NCBI RefSeq assembly: GCF_014905555.1
Contig: NZ_BNGS01000001.1
Coordinates: 496,001-560,000, forward strand
Length of the DNA stretch: 64,000 nt
Reading direction: 5' to 3'
From: Streptomyces sp. Y2F8-2
GTDB taxonomy: Bacteria; Actinomycetota; Actinomycetes; Streptomycetales; Streptomycetaceae
In this document: piece by piece, positions 40,904 through 50,093 of the stretch
How positions within the stretch are numbered: position 1 is the stretch's first letter
How the letters are laid out: the number at the start of each line of letters is the position of its first letter
Translations under genes and position numbers: made by a program
The notes under the pieces: model-generated
Seen by the model: only the letters and a program-made list of their open reading frames with translations
Told to the model about the DNA's origin: nothing
Database searches by the model: none

Positions 40904-42808
40904 CTACAGCGCGGCCGCCCCCCGCTCCCGCAGCGCCTGGTCGTACTGCTGCAGTACCCACAGCTCGTTCTGCACGGCGGCCAGTTGGGCCGGGTCGCCG
41001 TGTGTGCCCAGGCGGGTCAGGGTGGACTGGATGTCGCGGATCCGGCGTTCTACCGCGCGGCGGCGGACCGTGACGAGGACCGTGCCCGCGTACACCTCGT
41101 CCACCGTCCTGCGCATGATCGCCTCGACGGCCAGTTCCGTGACCATCGCGCGCACCGTGTCGTCGGGCGCCGCCTCGCGGACCCGGACCAGGTACTCCTG
41201 CGGGTCCTGCGCGCCCCACTCCGCGCCCCCCGCCTCCATGATCGCCTGCCGTACGGCCGCGTACGGCGCCGCCGTGAACTCGTCGACCCCGTAGGCGTCG
41301 AACGCGGGCGACACCAACTCCGGCCGCTGGAGGGCGAGTTTCAGCAGCTCGCGCTCGGTCGCGTAGACCGGGTTGCGAAGGGTGAGCGCCGGGCCGGAGA
41401 CGGCCGGGCGGGGCGCCGCCGCGTAGCGCTCCGCCGGGCGCGGACCCGTCGGCGCCGGGCCCCTGCCGCCCCGGTCGCGCGCCCAACGGGCCAGCTGCGC
41501 CACCCGCTTGACCACGAACTGCGTGTCCAGGATGCCGAGCATGCCCGCGAGCTGGACCGCCACCTCGTGCTGCGCGCCGCTGTTCTTGATGCGGGCCACG
41601 ACCGGCGCCGCCTCGTCCAGCGCGGCCGCGCGGCCCGCCGGGGTCTCCAGGTCGTAGCGGCCGACGATCTGGCGCAGCGCGAACTCGAAGAGCGGCGTAC
41701 GCGGCTCCGCCAGGTCCGCGACCGCCTCGTCGCCCTTGGCGAGCCGCAGGTCGCAGGGGTCCATGCCGTCCGGCGCGATCGCGATGTACGTCTCGGCGGC
41801 GAACTTCTGGTCGTCCTCGAAGGCCCTCAGGGCCGCCTTCTGGCCGGCCGCGTCGCCGTCGAAGGTGAAGATGACGCGCGCGCTGCCGTTGTCCATCAGC
41901 AGCCGCCGCAGGATCTTGATGTGCTCGCCGCCGAAGGCCGTGCCGCAGGTCGCGATGGCCGTGGTGACGCCCGCGAGGTGGCAGGCCATGACGTCCGTGT
42001 AGCCCTCGACGACCACGGCCCGGCTGGTCTTCGCGATGTCCTTCTTCGCCAGGTCGATGCCGTACAGGACCTGGGACTTCCGGTAGATCGCCGTTTCGGG
42101 GGTGTTCAGGTACTTCGGGCCGGTGTCCGCCTCGTAGAGCTTGCGGGCGCCGAAGCCGACCACATCGCCGCCGATGTCCCGGATGGGCCACATCAGCCGG
42201 CCGCGAAAGCGGTCGATGGGGCCCCGGCGGCCCTCCTGGGACAGGCCGGAGAGGATCAGTTCCTTGTCGCTGAAGCCCTTGCCGCGCAGATAGCGGGTGA
42301 GGTGGTCCCAGCCCTGCGGGCTGTAGCCGACGCCGAAGTGGACGGCGGCGGCCTGGTCGAAGCCGCGCTCGGCCAGGAACTTGCGCCCCGCCTCGGCCTC
42401 CGGGCTCGCGTCGAGCTGCTCGGCGTACCACTGGGCGGCCAGCTGGTGGGCCTCCACCAGGCGGATGCGTTCCCCGCGCTGGTGGGTGGGGTTGTACCCG
42501 CCCTCCTCGTACCGCAGCGTGATGCCCGCGCGGGCGGCCAGGCGCTCGACCGCCTCCGAGAACGAGAGGTGGTCGACCTTCATCACGAATGTGATGGTGT
42601 CGCCGCCCTCCTGGCAGCCGAAGCAGTGGAACAGCCCCTTGCTTGGGCTGACCTGGAAGGACGGCGACTTCTCGTCGTGGAAGGGGCACAGCCCCTTCAG
42701 GTTTCCCCCGCCGGCGTTGCGCAGCTGGAGGTACTCGGACACGACGGCGTCGATCGGGACCGCGTCCCGTACCGCCTTCACGTCCTCGTCGTTGATCCGT
42801 CCTGCCAC
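40904..42808 (-). CDS. dnaG: DNA primase
   Basis: A 634-residue DnaG primase. The N-terminal zinc-binding domain has CPFHDEKSPSF and FHCFGCQEGG (ligands Cys41, His44, Cys62, Cys65). The central RNA polymerase domain includes LSGLSQEGR, the Toprim block VVVEGYTDVMACHLAGV with the acidic active-site residues, FTFDGDAAGQKAALRAFED and IAPDGMDPCDL. The C-terminal third is the DnaB-helicase-binding domain. It makes RNA primers for replication, essential in the cytosol. It has 47 bp to the upstream flavoprotein gene and probably shares its transcript, with hrdA further downstream. Confidence 0.97.
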   Translation of the reverse strand: MAGRINDEDVKAVRDAVPIDAVVSEYLQLRNAGGGNLKGLCPFHDEKSPSFQVSPSKGLFHCFGCQEGGDTITFVMKVDHLSFSEAVERLAARAGITLRYEEGGYNPTHQRGERIRLVEAHQLAAQWYAEQLDASPEAEAGRKFLAERGFDQAAAVHFGVGYSPQGWDHLTRYLRGKGFSDKELILSGLSQEGRRGPIDRFRGRLMWPIRDIGGDVVGFGARKLYEADTGPKYLNTPETAIYRKSQVLYGIDLAKKDIAKTSRAVVVEGYTDVMACHLAGVTTAIATCGTAFGGEHIKILRRLLMDNGSARVIFTFDGDAAGQKAALRAFEDDQKFAAETYIAIAPDGMDPCDLRLAKGDEAVADLAEPRTPLFEFALRQIVGRYDLETPAGRAAALDEAAPVVARIKNSGAQHEVAVQLAGMLGILDTQFVVKRVAQLARWARDRGGRGPAPTGPRPAERYAAAPRPAVSGPALTLRNPVYATERELLKLALQRPELVSPAFDAYGVDEFTAAPYAAVRQAIMEAGGAEWGAQDPQEYLVRVREAAPDDTVRAMVTELAVEAIMRRTVDEVYAGTVLVTVRRRAVERRIRDIQSTLTRLGTHGDPAQLAAVQNELWVLQQYDQALRERGAAAL

Positions 42809-42855
42809 GAGGAGATTCTACGGGGGTGGTGTGACAGGAACGGCTTCCCGTCCGC

Positions 42856-44121
42856 TCACGAGGTCAGGCTCTCCAACGGCACCCCCGGGTCCGACAACGC
42901 CTCGGGGTCCACCACCGTGCGCTCCCGGATCAGCTTCTGGATGCGGTCCGTGACATCCCACACGTTCACGTTCATCCCGGCCAGCACCCTGCCCTCCTTG
43001 AGCCAGAAGGCGATGAAGTGCCGCTTGCCGGCGTCACCCCGGATGACCACCTCGTCGTACGTCCCGGGCGGCGCCCACCCCGAGTACTCCATCCCCACGT
43101 CGTACTGGTCGGAGAAGAAGTACGGCACCCGGTCGTACGTCACCTCGTGCCCGAGCATCGCGCGGGCGGCGGCCGGGCCGCCGTTCAGGGCGTTCGCCCA
43201 GTGCTCGACGCGCAGCCGGGTGCCGAAGAGGGGATGGTGGAAGGACGCCACGTCACCGGCCGCGTAGATGTCGGGGTCGGAGGTGCGCAGAGCGGCGTCC
43301 ACCGCGATACCGCCTCCCTGCGCGGGGTCGGCCAGCTCCAGCCCGGCCGCCTCCGCGAGAGCGACCCTGGGGGCCGCGCCGATCGCGGCGAGCACGTCGT
43401 GCGCGGGGTGCTCCTCGCCGTCGTCGGTGCGGGCGGCCAGCACCATGCCGTCCTGGCCGATGATCTCGGTGAGCCGCACCCCGAAGTGGAAGCGGACCCC
43501 GTGGTCGCGGTGCAGCTCCGCGAACAGCTCGCCCAGCTCGGGGCCGAGGACGTGGTGCAGCGGGGTCGGCGCGGACTGGATGACGGTGACCTCCGCGCCG
43601 TACTCGCGGGCGGCGGCCGCGACCTCCAGGCCGATCCAGCCGGCGCCCGCGATCACGATGTGGCCGTTGTCCCGGCCGAGGGCGGTGAGGACGCCCTTGA
43701 GGCGCTCGGCATGGGAGAGCCGGCGCAGGTGGTGGACGCCCGCGAGGTCCGTGCCGGGGATGTCCAGGCGGCGGGGCTCGGCGCCGGTCACGAGGAGCAG
43801 CTTGTCGTAGTGGACGAGCGTGCCGTCGTCGCCGAAGCGGACCGTCTTGGCGGCGCGGTCGATGGCGTCGACGCTCTGGCCGAGGTGCAGCTCGACGTCG
43901 TTGCGCGCGTACCAGGAGGGCTCGTGGACGAAGACGCTGTCGCGCTCCTCCTTGCCGAGCAGGTAGCCCTTGGACAGGGGAGGCCGTTCGTACGGGTGGT
44001 CGCGTTCGTCGCAGATCAGTATCACGCGGCCGCTGAAGCCCTCCGCTCGGAGCGTCTCGGCCGCCTTGGCGCCGGCGAGACCTCCTCCGACGATGACGAA
44101 TGTCTGATCCGCGTCGACCAC
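42856..44121 (-). CDS. FAD-dependent pyridine nucleotide-disulphide-type reductase (ferredoxin/rubredoxin reductase-like)
   Basis: A 421-residue flavoprotein. GTG at 44121 is chosen from GAGGAGG six bases upstream, giving VVDADQTFVIVGGGLAGAKAAETL with the FAD dinucleotide-binding GGGLAG. Other motifs are ERPPLSKGYL, LLLVTGAEPR, the NAD(P)-binding HIVIAGAGWIGLEVAAAA, and the FAD-flavin motif IYAAGDVASFHHP. No redox-active CxxC is present, so it fits ferredoxin-, rubredoxin- or putidaredoxin-reductase types that pass electrons from NAD(P)H to small iron proteins. A P450 or oxygenase partner is not encoded here. Confidence 0.9.
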   Translation of the reverse strand: MVDADQTFVIVGGGLAGAKAAETLRAEGFSGRVILICDERDHPYERPPLSKGYLLGKEERDSVFVHEPSWYARNDVELHLGQSVDAIDRAAKTVRFGDDGTLVHYDKLLLVTGAEPRRLDIPGTDLAGVHHLRRLSHAERLKGVLTALGRDNGHIVIAGAGWIGLEVAAAAREYGAEVTVIQSAPTPLHHVLGPELGELFAELHRDHGVRFHFGVRLTEIIGQDGMVLAARTDDGEEHPAHDVLAAIGAAPRVALAEAAGLELADPAQGGGIAVDAALRTSDPDIYAAGDVASFHHPLFGTRLRVEHWANALNGGPAAARAMLGHEVTYDRVPYFFSDQYDVGMEYSGWAPPGTYDEVVIRGDAGKRHFIAFWLKEGRVLAGMNVNVWDVTDRIQKLIRERTVVDPEALSDPGVPLESLTS

Positions 44122-44240
44122 TTGATGCCTCCTCGTAAGGATGTCGCCACATGCGAGCCTCCCGCACGGGAGCGGGCTGCGGGAAGAGGGAGTGCCCCGA
44201 TCAGGCCACGGAAGGGCACGACCGGCCGTCACGTGCCGCC

Positions 44241-44290
44241 GTCATGTACGGGTCATGGCGGGTCATGCGCGGTTCATGTGCCGGTCATGC
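44241..44290. repeat. Five near-tandem GGTCATG decamers
   Basis: Units GTCATGTACG, GGTCATGGCG, GGTCATGCGC, GGTTCATGTG and GGTCATGCGC start at 44241, 44251, 44261, 44271 and 44283. They lie between the flavoprotein promoter and the dgt stop codon (44285-44287), and the last unit runs into the coding end. A spacing near one helical turn places all copies on one DNA face. Confidence 0.6.
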
Positions 44291-45610
44291 GCGCCCCGTC
44301 AGCCGCGCGTGCAGGTGGCCGGCCGAGGCGTCCGTGAGCGAGGCGATCTGGTCGACGATCACCCGCTTGCGGGCGCGGTCGTCGGCGGCCTCCTCGAACA
44401 GCGCCCTGAACTGCGGGTCCAGTCCGTCGGGCGCCCGGGCGGTGAGCGCCTCGGCCAGTTCGGCGACGACGACGCGCTGGTCGGCGCGGATCCGCTCCTG
44501 CTCGGCGCGCTGCATCACGTACAGGTCGGCGACCGCTTTGAGGACCGCGCACTCCATGCGGGTGCTGCGGGGCACGACCAGCTCGGCGGCGTATCTGGTC
44601 AGGCGCCCGCTTCCGTACGCCGCCCGGGTGGCCCCCTCCGCCGCCAGGCAGAAGCGGCCGATGAGCTGGCTGGTGGCGTCCTTGAGGCGGCCCTGGGCGA
44701 TGGCGGAGCCGTCGTATTCGCGTGGCCACCACTGCTGGGCGAGGAGCCGGTCGAGGGCTTCGGCCAGCTCCTCGGGGTCGGTGTCCGCGGGCACGTACCG
44801 GCCGAGGGCGACGGCGAAGACCGCCTGCCGCTCCGGTTCGGCGTGCAGGCTGCCGGGGTCGACGTATCCGGCGTGCAGCCCGTCCTCGAAGTCGTGCACG
44901 GAGTAGGCCACGTCGTCGGACCAGTCCATGACCTGGGCCTCGAAGCAGGTGCGGTGGCTGGGGGCGCCCTTGCGGAACCAGTCGAAGACGGGGCGGTCGT
45001 CCTCGTAGACGCCGAACTTCGCGGAGGTGGGGTCGGTGGGGTGGGCGCCGCGCGGCCAGGGGTACTTGGTGGCGGCGTCGAGGACGGCGCGGGTGAGGTT
45101 GAGGCCCACGCTGACGAGTTCGCCGGTGCAGACATGGGGGACGAACCGCTTGGGCTCGATGCGGGCGAGCAGGCGCAGGGACTGGGCGTTGCCCTCGAAG
45201 CCGCCGCAGTCGTGAGCGAACTCGTTCAGCGCCTGTTCGCCGTTGTGCCCGAAGGGCGGGTGGCCGAGGTCGTGGGAGAGGCAGGCGGCCTCCACCAGGT
45301 CCGGGTCGCAGCCGAGGGCGGCGCCGAGCTCGCGGCCGACCTGGGCGCATTCCAGCGAGTGGGTGAGCCGGGTGCGGGGGCTGGCGTCCCAGGCTTCACT
45401 CCTGGTGCCGGGGGTGACGACCTGGGTCTTGCCCGCCAGACGGCGCAGCGCGGCCGAGTGCAGCACGCGGGCGCGGTCGCGCTGGAAGGCGGTGCGGCCG
45501 GGGCGTTTGTCGGGCTCCGCGGCCCAGCGCTCGGTGTCCGAGGCGTCGTACGCCGAGCCGTTCTCGCAGCGTGTGGGGGTCTCGTGGGCCTTCGGTGCGA
45601 TCCCGTCCAT
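44285..45610 (-). CDS. dgt: Deoxyguanosinetriphosphate triphosphohydrolase-like protein
   Basis: A 441-residue HD-domain hydrolase starting [20 protein letters not shown]. The HD metal site is spread over [17 protein letters not shown] (His), [20 protein letters not shown] (HD pair and His) and the later [16 protein letters not shown] (Asp). [21 protein letters not shown] is the conserved N-terminal block of dGTPases. It cleaves dNTPs to nucleoside and triphosphate, adjusting precursor pools and so fitting a region with dnaG. Only the C-terminal part is variable. No signal peptide; cytosolic. Confidence 0.9.
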   Translation of the reverse strand: MDGIAPKAHETPTRCENGSAYDASDTERWAAEPDKRPGRTAFQRDRARVLHSAALRRLAGKTQVVTPGTRSEAWDASPRTRLTHSLECAQVGRELGAALGCDPDLVEAACLSHDLGHPPFGHNGEQALNEFAHDCGGFEGNAQSLRLLARIEPKRFVPHVCTGELVSVGLNLTRAVLDAATKYPWPRGAHPTDPTSAKFGVYEDDRPVFDWFRKGAPSHRTCFEAQVMDWSDDVAYSVHDFEDGLHAGYVDPGSLHAEPERQAVFAVALGRYVPADTDPEELAEALDRLLAQQWWPREYDGSAIAQGRLKDATSQLIGRFCLAAEGATRAAYGSGRLTRYAAELVVPRSTRMECAVLKAVADLYVMQRAEQERIRADQRVVVAELAEALTARAPDGLDPQFRALFEEAADDRARKRVIVDQIASLTDASAGHLHARLTGRA

Positions 45611-45682
45611 GACCTGACAGTAATCGCAGCCACGGACGATCGGGATGTCGTCGTCCGTTTCTCGCCGGACCGTCAGGCGTGC

Positions 45683-46585
45683 TCAGGCCGATGCCAGGGC
45701 GGGTTCCGTGGCCGCCTCCGGGGTCGCGAGAGTCTGGTCGTAGCGGTGCAGGACCAGGCGGGCCATCGCCGCGTGGGCGCCGAGAGGGGCGGCCGCGATC
45801 CACGGGGCGGCCTCGGCGCACTCCGTGTGGAAGCGGCCGGGGGCGGTGAAGTACGAGGCGACGGCGACCCGGTGGCGGCCGCGGGCGGCCAGCGCACGGA
45901 CCGCCTGGGGCACGGTGGGCGCTGCGGCGGAGGCGTAGGCGGGGACGACGGGGACACCGAGGCGTTCGGCGAGGAGCTGGGCGGTGCGGCGGGTGTCGAC
46001 GGCGGATTCGGGGTCGCGGGAGCCTGCGGCGGCCAGCACCACCGCGCTGGTGCGGCGCAGGGCGCCGCTCATGCCGGCCGGCCAGCCGGCCTCGACCAGC
46101 CGGGCGTACAGGGTCTCCACGAGGAGCGGGTGCGGGCCGAGCGGGGCCGCCACGCGCGTGTGGGCGCGCGCCGCTGCCGCCGCCTCGGGGATGTCCTGCT
46201 TGACGTGGTAGCCGCGGCTGAGCAGCAGCGGTACGAGGACGGCGTGAGCGTCGCCGAGGGAGGCGAGGGTGTCGGGCAGCAGCGGCTCGTTCAGCTCGAT
46301 GTGCCCGAGGCGCACCGGCAGGTGCGGGCGCAGCTCACGGACCCGTTCCATGAGGGTCCGCACCGTCTCCAGGGCACGCGGGTCGCGGCTGCCGTGCGCC
46401 ACGAGGACGAGCGCGGGCGGGGCGGGACGCCGGCTGCCGTCGAGCGAGACGAGGCTGAGCTGACTGCCGAGCTGGCTGGTGATCCTGTTCATGAGCTGCG
46501 CCGTACTGTCGAGGTGGGCGCCACCGGACGGCCGGCCGCCGGGGCGCAGGGGGGACTCGTCGGGTGGAAGGTTCGACGCCGTCAT
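45683..46585 (-). CDS. Sirohydrochlorin chelatase-like protein (CbiX family)
   Basis: A 300-residue protein; ATG at 46585 (MTASNLPPDESPLRPGGRPS) avoids a basic extension of the open frame. Two tandem chelatase domains are visible: PALVLVAHGSRDPRALETV with the catalytic His, then LVPLLLSRGYHVKQDIPEA with the second metal-binding His, and a second copy beginning AVVLAAAGSRDPESAVDT, where the His is replaced by Ala. The family inserts Fe2+ or Co2+ into sirohydrochlorin, giving sirohaem for nitrite and sulphite reductases. The position near nasA fits nitrate assimilation. Confidence 0.88.
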   Translation of the reverse strand: MTASNLPPDESPLRPGGRPSGGAHLDSTAQLMNRITSQLGSQLSLVSLDGSRRPAPPALVLVAHGSRDPRALETVRTLMERVRELRPHLPVRLGHIELNEPLLPDTLASLGDAHAVLVPLLLSRGYHVKQDIPEAAAAARAHTRVAAPLGPHPLLVETLYARLVEAGWPAGMSGALRRTSAVVLAAAGSRDPESAVDTRRTAQLLAERLGVPVVPAYASAAAPTVPQAVRALAARGRHRVAVASYFTAPGRFHTECAEAAPWIAAAPLGAHAAMARLVLHRYDQTLATPEAATEPALASA

Positions 46586-46707
46586 GCACCGATCCTGGCG
46601 GCAGCAGGTTGCCGCGCCGTTGCGCGGCCGTGACCGGGTTGTTTTCCGGCGCTTCACGGCGCGGGCGCGGAAGGTGTGAGGGGTGTCGCGAGGCGGGCGC
46701 GAACCGG

Positions 46708-47424
46708 ATGGCCGTTCGCCGCGTCCCTCTTGGCATGCCGGGCATGAAGATCCACAGACCGAGGCTGCCGCGCACGCGCGCCGGACAGCGCAGGGCCGTT
46801 CAGGTCCTGGCCGCGCTGTGCGTGCTGGCGCTGCTGCCGGCCACCTGGTTGTACCTGACCACGGCCGGCCGGCTGCGCACCACCGCGGACGTGCCGCGCA
46901 CCGAGGTCGCCGTCGTCTTCGGCGCGGGCCTGTGGGGCGGCGAGCCGTCGCCGTACCTGGCCCATCGCCTGGACGCGGCGGCGGCCCTGTACCGGGCGAG
47001 CCGGATCAAGGTCGTCCTGGTCACCGGGGACAACAGCCGCAAGGACTACGACGAGCCGGACGCGATGCGCGCGTACCTGGCGCGGCACGGCGTGCCGCGC
47101 GAGCGGGTCGTGACCGACTACGCCGGCTTCGACACCTGGGACTCCTGCGTCCGGGCGAAGAAGATCTTCGGTGTCGACCGGGCCGTCCTGGTCAGCCAGG
47201 GCTTCCACATCCGCCGCGCGGTCGCCCTGTGCCAGGCGGCGGGCGTGACGTCGTACGGCGTCGGGGTGGCGGACAAGCACGACGTGACCTGGTACTACGG
47301 CGGCACCCGGGAGGTCTTCGCGGCGGGCAAGGCGGCCCTGGACGCGCTGTTCCGCCCGGACCCGACGTTCCTCGGGCCGAAGGAGCAGGGGGTCACGAAG
47401 GCGCTGGCGGGGGCACGGGACTGA
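46708..47424 (+). CDS. SanA/YdcF-like (DUF218) membrane protein
   Basis: About 238 residues from ATG 46708; ATG 46735 and 46744 are other choices and no ribosome-binding site decides. A basic N-terminus precedes one membrane helix (VLAALCVLALLPATWLYL). The DUF218 domain follows: EVAVVFGAGLWGGEPSPYLAHRL, VLVTGDNSRKDYDEPDAMR, DYAGFDTWDSCVRAKKIFGV, VSQGFHIRRAVALC. This is the SanA subgroup linked to cell-envelope barrier function and vancomycin sensitivity in enterobacteria. It is divergent from the chelatase gene. The biochemical role is unknown. Confidence 0.8.
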   Translation: MAVRRVPLGMPGMKIHRPRLPRTRAGQRRAVQVLAALCVLALLPATWLYLTTAGRLRTTADVPRTEVAVVFGAGLWGGEPSPYLAHRLDAAAALYRASRIKVVLVTGDNSRKDYDEPDAMRAYLARHGVPRERVVTDYAGFDTWDSCVRAKKIFGVDRAVLVSQGFHIRRAVALCQAAGVTSYGVGVADKHDVTWYYGGTREVFAAGKAALDALFRPDPTFLGPKEQGVTKALAGARD

Positions 47425-47498
47425 GCGTGGAGATCACGGAAGGCCTTCCCGCTCGGCGAGGGCGTGGACTTCCGGGAGGGCGAGGACGAGGACTCCAT

Positions 47499-47810
47499 GT
47501 GCAGGATGCCGCCGTGGGCTACGGCTTCCGCCCGATGCGGGCCGCGGGCTGGCTGCTGGTGCTGTTGTGCACCGGTACGCTCGCCTTCGCACTGCACCGT
47601 CCGCCCGCGCTGAAGCCGTCCGAGGCGCCCGGCTTCAATCCGTTCGTCTACACCCTGGACCTGCTGCTGCCGATCGTCGACTTCGGCCAGCAGGGGGCGT
47701 ACGCGCCGCGCGGCTGGTACCAGTGGCTGTCGTACCTGCTGATCGCCACCGGCTGGGTGCTGGCGACGACGATCGCGGCGGGCGTCACCCGCTCGCTGAA
47801 CCGGCAATGA
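47499..47810 (+). pseudogene. C-terminal remnant of a membrane-associated oxidoreductase-like protein
   Basis: About 103 codons encode VQDAAVGYGFRPMRAAGWLL, then two membrane segments in VYTLDLLLPIVDFGQQGAYA and WLSYLLIATGWVLATTIAAG. This is the usual C-terminal end of large Streptomyces proteins annotated as membrane-associated oxidoreductases with pentapeptide-like repeats, which are several hundred residues long. The upstream 500+ codons are missing. GTG 47499 with a GAGG nine bases earlier could still allow a short membrane protein, so expression of the remnant is possible. Confidence 0.5.
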
Positions 47811-47871
47811 ACCCGGGGCCGCGGACCTCACGCCGCCCCGGGGCCGGCGGGGAGGTCCTGGTCCCGGCCGT

Positions 47872-47909
47872 GTAACCGGCAGCGCCCCGCCGCGTAACAC
47901 GGCCGACGC
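47872..47909 (+). promoter_or_regulatory. Candidate GlnR half-sites upstream of nasA
   Basis: Two GTAAC elements start at 47872 and 47894, exactly 22 bp apart. This equals the distance between a-sites in the GlnR consensus gTnAc-n6-GaAAc-n6-GTnAC. The intervening b-site is not conserved; the second one (47905) is partial. GlnR is known to activate nasA in S. coelicolor, so the position is meaningful, but the match is incomplete. Confidence 0.35.
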
Positions 47910-47921
47910 ACGCTGAGCGGC

Positions 47922-50093
47922 ATGCAGACCACCTCGACGCCCACACACTGCCCGTACTGCGCCCTGCAGTGCGGGATGAACCTCAATCCCACGCCCGAGG
48001 GGGGCGTCGAGGTGGCCGAGCGTGCCGACTTCCCGGTGAACCGGGGCGCGCTGTGCGGCAAGGGCCGTACGGCGCCCGAGGTGCTGTCGTCACGGGTGCG
48101 GCTGACGTCGCCGCTGGTCCGGTCCGGGGGCGAGCTCAGGCCTGCCACCTGGGAGGAGGCGCTGGACCGTATCGCCGGGGCGTTCTCGCGCGCGCGGGCG
48201 GAGCACGGGCCGGACGCGCTCGGCGTGTTCGGCGGGGGCGGGCTGACGAACGAGAAGGCGTACACGCTCGGGAAGTTCGCGCGAGTGGTGCTCGGCACCT
48301 CGCAGATCGACTACAACGGGCGGTTCTGCATGTCGTCCGCGGCGGCCGCGGGGACGAAGGCGTTCGGGCTCGACCGGGGGCTGCCGTTCCCGCTGGAGGA
48401 CATCCCGAAGACCGGGTGTGTGATCCTCGTCGGCTCCAACCTCGCCGAGACGATGCCACCGGCGCTGCGGTATCTGACGGAGCTCAAGGAGAACGGCGGC
48501 ACGCTGATCGTCGTCGACCCGCGGCGGACGCGGACGGCCGAGCAGGCGGATCTGCACCTGGCGCCGCGCCCGGGCACGGACCTCGCGCTGGCGCTCGGCC
48601 TGCTGCACCTGGTGGTCGCCGAGGGGCGCACGGACGAGGCGTACATCCGGGAGCGCACCAGCGGCTGGGAGGAGGCGCGGGCGGCGGCGATGGCGCACTG
48701 GCCGGAGTACGTGGAGCGGATCACGGGGGTGTCCGTTCCGCAGCTCCGGGAGGCCGTACGGCTGTTCTGTGCGCCGGAGAACGCGATGGTGCTGACCGCG
48801 CGCGGGCCCGAGCAGCAGTCCAAGGGCACGGACACGGTGAGCGCGTGGATCAACCTGTGCCTGGCCACCGGGCGCGCCGGTCGCCCCCTGTCCGGCTACG
48901 GATGTCTGACCGGGCAGGGCAACGGGCAGGGCGGCCGGGAGCACGGCCAGAAGGCCGACCAGCTGCCTGGCTACCGCAAGCTGACCGACCCGGCGGCACG
49001 CCGGCACGTGGCGGAGGTGTGGGGCGTGGACCCGGACTCGCTGCCGGGCCCGGGCCGCAGTGCCTACGAACTCCTCGACGCCCTCGGCACGGACATCCGC
49101 ACGCTGCTGCTGATGGGCTCCAACCCGGTGGTGTCGGCACCCCGCGCCGCGCACATCGAGGACCGGCTGCGCTCGCTGGACTTCCTCGCCGTCTGCGACG
49201 TGGTCCTGTCGGAGACGGCGGAGCTGGCGGACGTGGTGCTGCCGGTCACGCAGTGGGCGGAGGAGACGGGCACGACGACCAACCTGGAGGGCCGGGTCCT
49301 GCTGCGCCGCCGCGCGCTGACCCCGCCGCCCGGGGTGCGCAGCGACCTGGAGGTCATGCACGAACTCGCCGCCCGCCTGGGCGTGGAGAAAGGCTTTCCC
49401 ACGGACCCGGAGGAGGTCTTCGAGGAACTGCGCCGAGCCAGCGCGGGCGGTCCGGCGGACTACTCCGGGATCACCTACCGCAGGCTGGCGGAGGAGAACG
49501 GGGTGTTCTGGCCGTGCCCGGTGCCGGCCGCCGACTCGCAGAAAGGCGAGGACGCCTCCCTCGACGTGCTCCCCGACGACCCGGCGGACCCCTCGGGCGA
49601 ACGGGCGCCCGGCGTCCACCCCGGCACCCCCCGCCTCTTCCTCGACCGTTTCGCCACCGAGGACGGACGGGCCCGGTTCGCCGCCGTCTCCTACCGGGCG
49701 GTCGCCGAGGAACCCGACGACGCGTACCCGGTGCTGCTGACCACCGGCCGCGTGGTGGCGCAGTACCAGTCGGGGGCGCAGACCCGGCGTGTCGCGGAGC
49801 TGAACGCCGCCGCGCCCGGGCCGTTCGTGGAGATGCACCCACGGCTGGCGGAGCGGCTCGGCGCGGCGGAGGGGGACGCGGTCGCGGTGGTGTCGCGGCG
49901 GGGACGGGCCGTCGCGCCCGCGCGGATCAGCCGTGCCATCCGGCCCGACACCGTGTTCATGCCGTTCCACTGGCCGGGCGAGGGCCGCGCCAACACGCTG
50001 ACCAACCCCGCCCTCGACCCCACCTCGCGCATGCCCGAGTTCAAGGTGTGCGCGGTACGGCTGGAGCGCTTGGGCCAGGGCTCCGCGGAGTGA
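47922..50093 (+). CDS. nasA: Assimilatory nitrate reductase catalytic subunit (molybdopterin oxidoreductase)
   Basis: A 723-residue molybdenum enzyme. The N-terminal [4Fe-4S] site is CPYCALQCGMN with a fourth Cys in ALCGKGR (Cys10, 13, 17, 47). NGRFCMSSAAAAGTKAF holds the probable Mo-coordinating Cys. Cofactor-binding motifs include CVILVGSNLAETMPP, LIVVDPRRTRTAEQADLHL, LLLMGSNPVVSAP, VVLSETAELADVVLPV and the C-terminal VLLTTGRVVAQYQSGAQTRR. It reduces nitrate to nitrite in the cytosol with electrons from ferredoxin or NAD(P)H via a partner. No nitrite reductase is in the window, but a sirohaem-forming chelatase is 1.3 kb upstream. The 3' end overlaps the converging dioxygenase gene by 53 bp. 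Confidence 0.88.
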   Translation: MQTTSTPTHCPYCALQCGMNLNPTPEGGVEVAERADFPVNRGALCGKGRTAPEVLSSRVRLTSPLVRSGGELRPATWEEALDRIAGAFSRARAEHGPDALGVFGGGGLTNEKAYTLGKFARVVLGTSQIDYNGRFCMSSAAAAGTKAFGLDRGLPFPLEDIPKTGCVILVGSNLAETMPPALRYLTELKENGGTLIVVDPRRTRTAEQADLHLAPRPGTDLALALGLLHLVVAEGRTDEAYIRERTSGWEEARAAAMAHWPEYVERITGVSVPQLREAVRLFCAPENAMVLTARGPEQQSKGTDTVSAWINLCLATGRAGRPLSGYGCLTGQGNGQGGREHGQKADQLPGYRKLTDPAARRHVAEVWGVDPDSLPGPGRSAYELLDALGTDIRTLLLMGSNPVVSAPRAAHIEDRLRSLDFLAVCDVVLSETAELADVVLPVTQWAEETGTTTNLEGRVLLRRRALTPPPGVRSDLEVMHELAARLGVEKGFPTDPEEVFEELRRASAGGPADYSGITYRRLAEENGVFWPCPVPAADSQKGEDASLDVLPDDPADPSGERAPGVHPGTPRLFLDRFATEDGRARFAAVSYRAVAEEPDDAYPVLLTTGRVVAQYQSGAQTRRVAELNAAAPGPFVEMHPRLAERLGAAEGDAVAVVSRRGRAVAPARISRAIRPDTVFMPFHWPGEGRANTLTNPALDPTSRMPEFKVCAVRLERLGQGSAE

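Noticed and set aside
40802-43267. An 821-codon plus-strand frame opposite dnaG
   Set aside because: Shadow frame; the minus strand is an unmistakable DNA primase.
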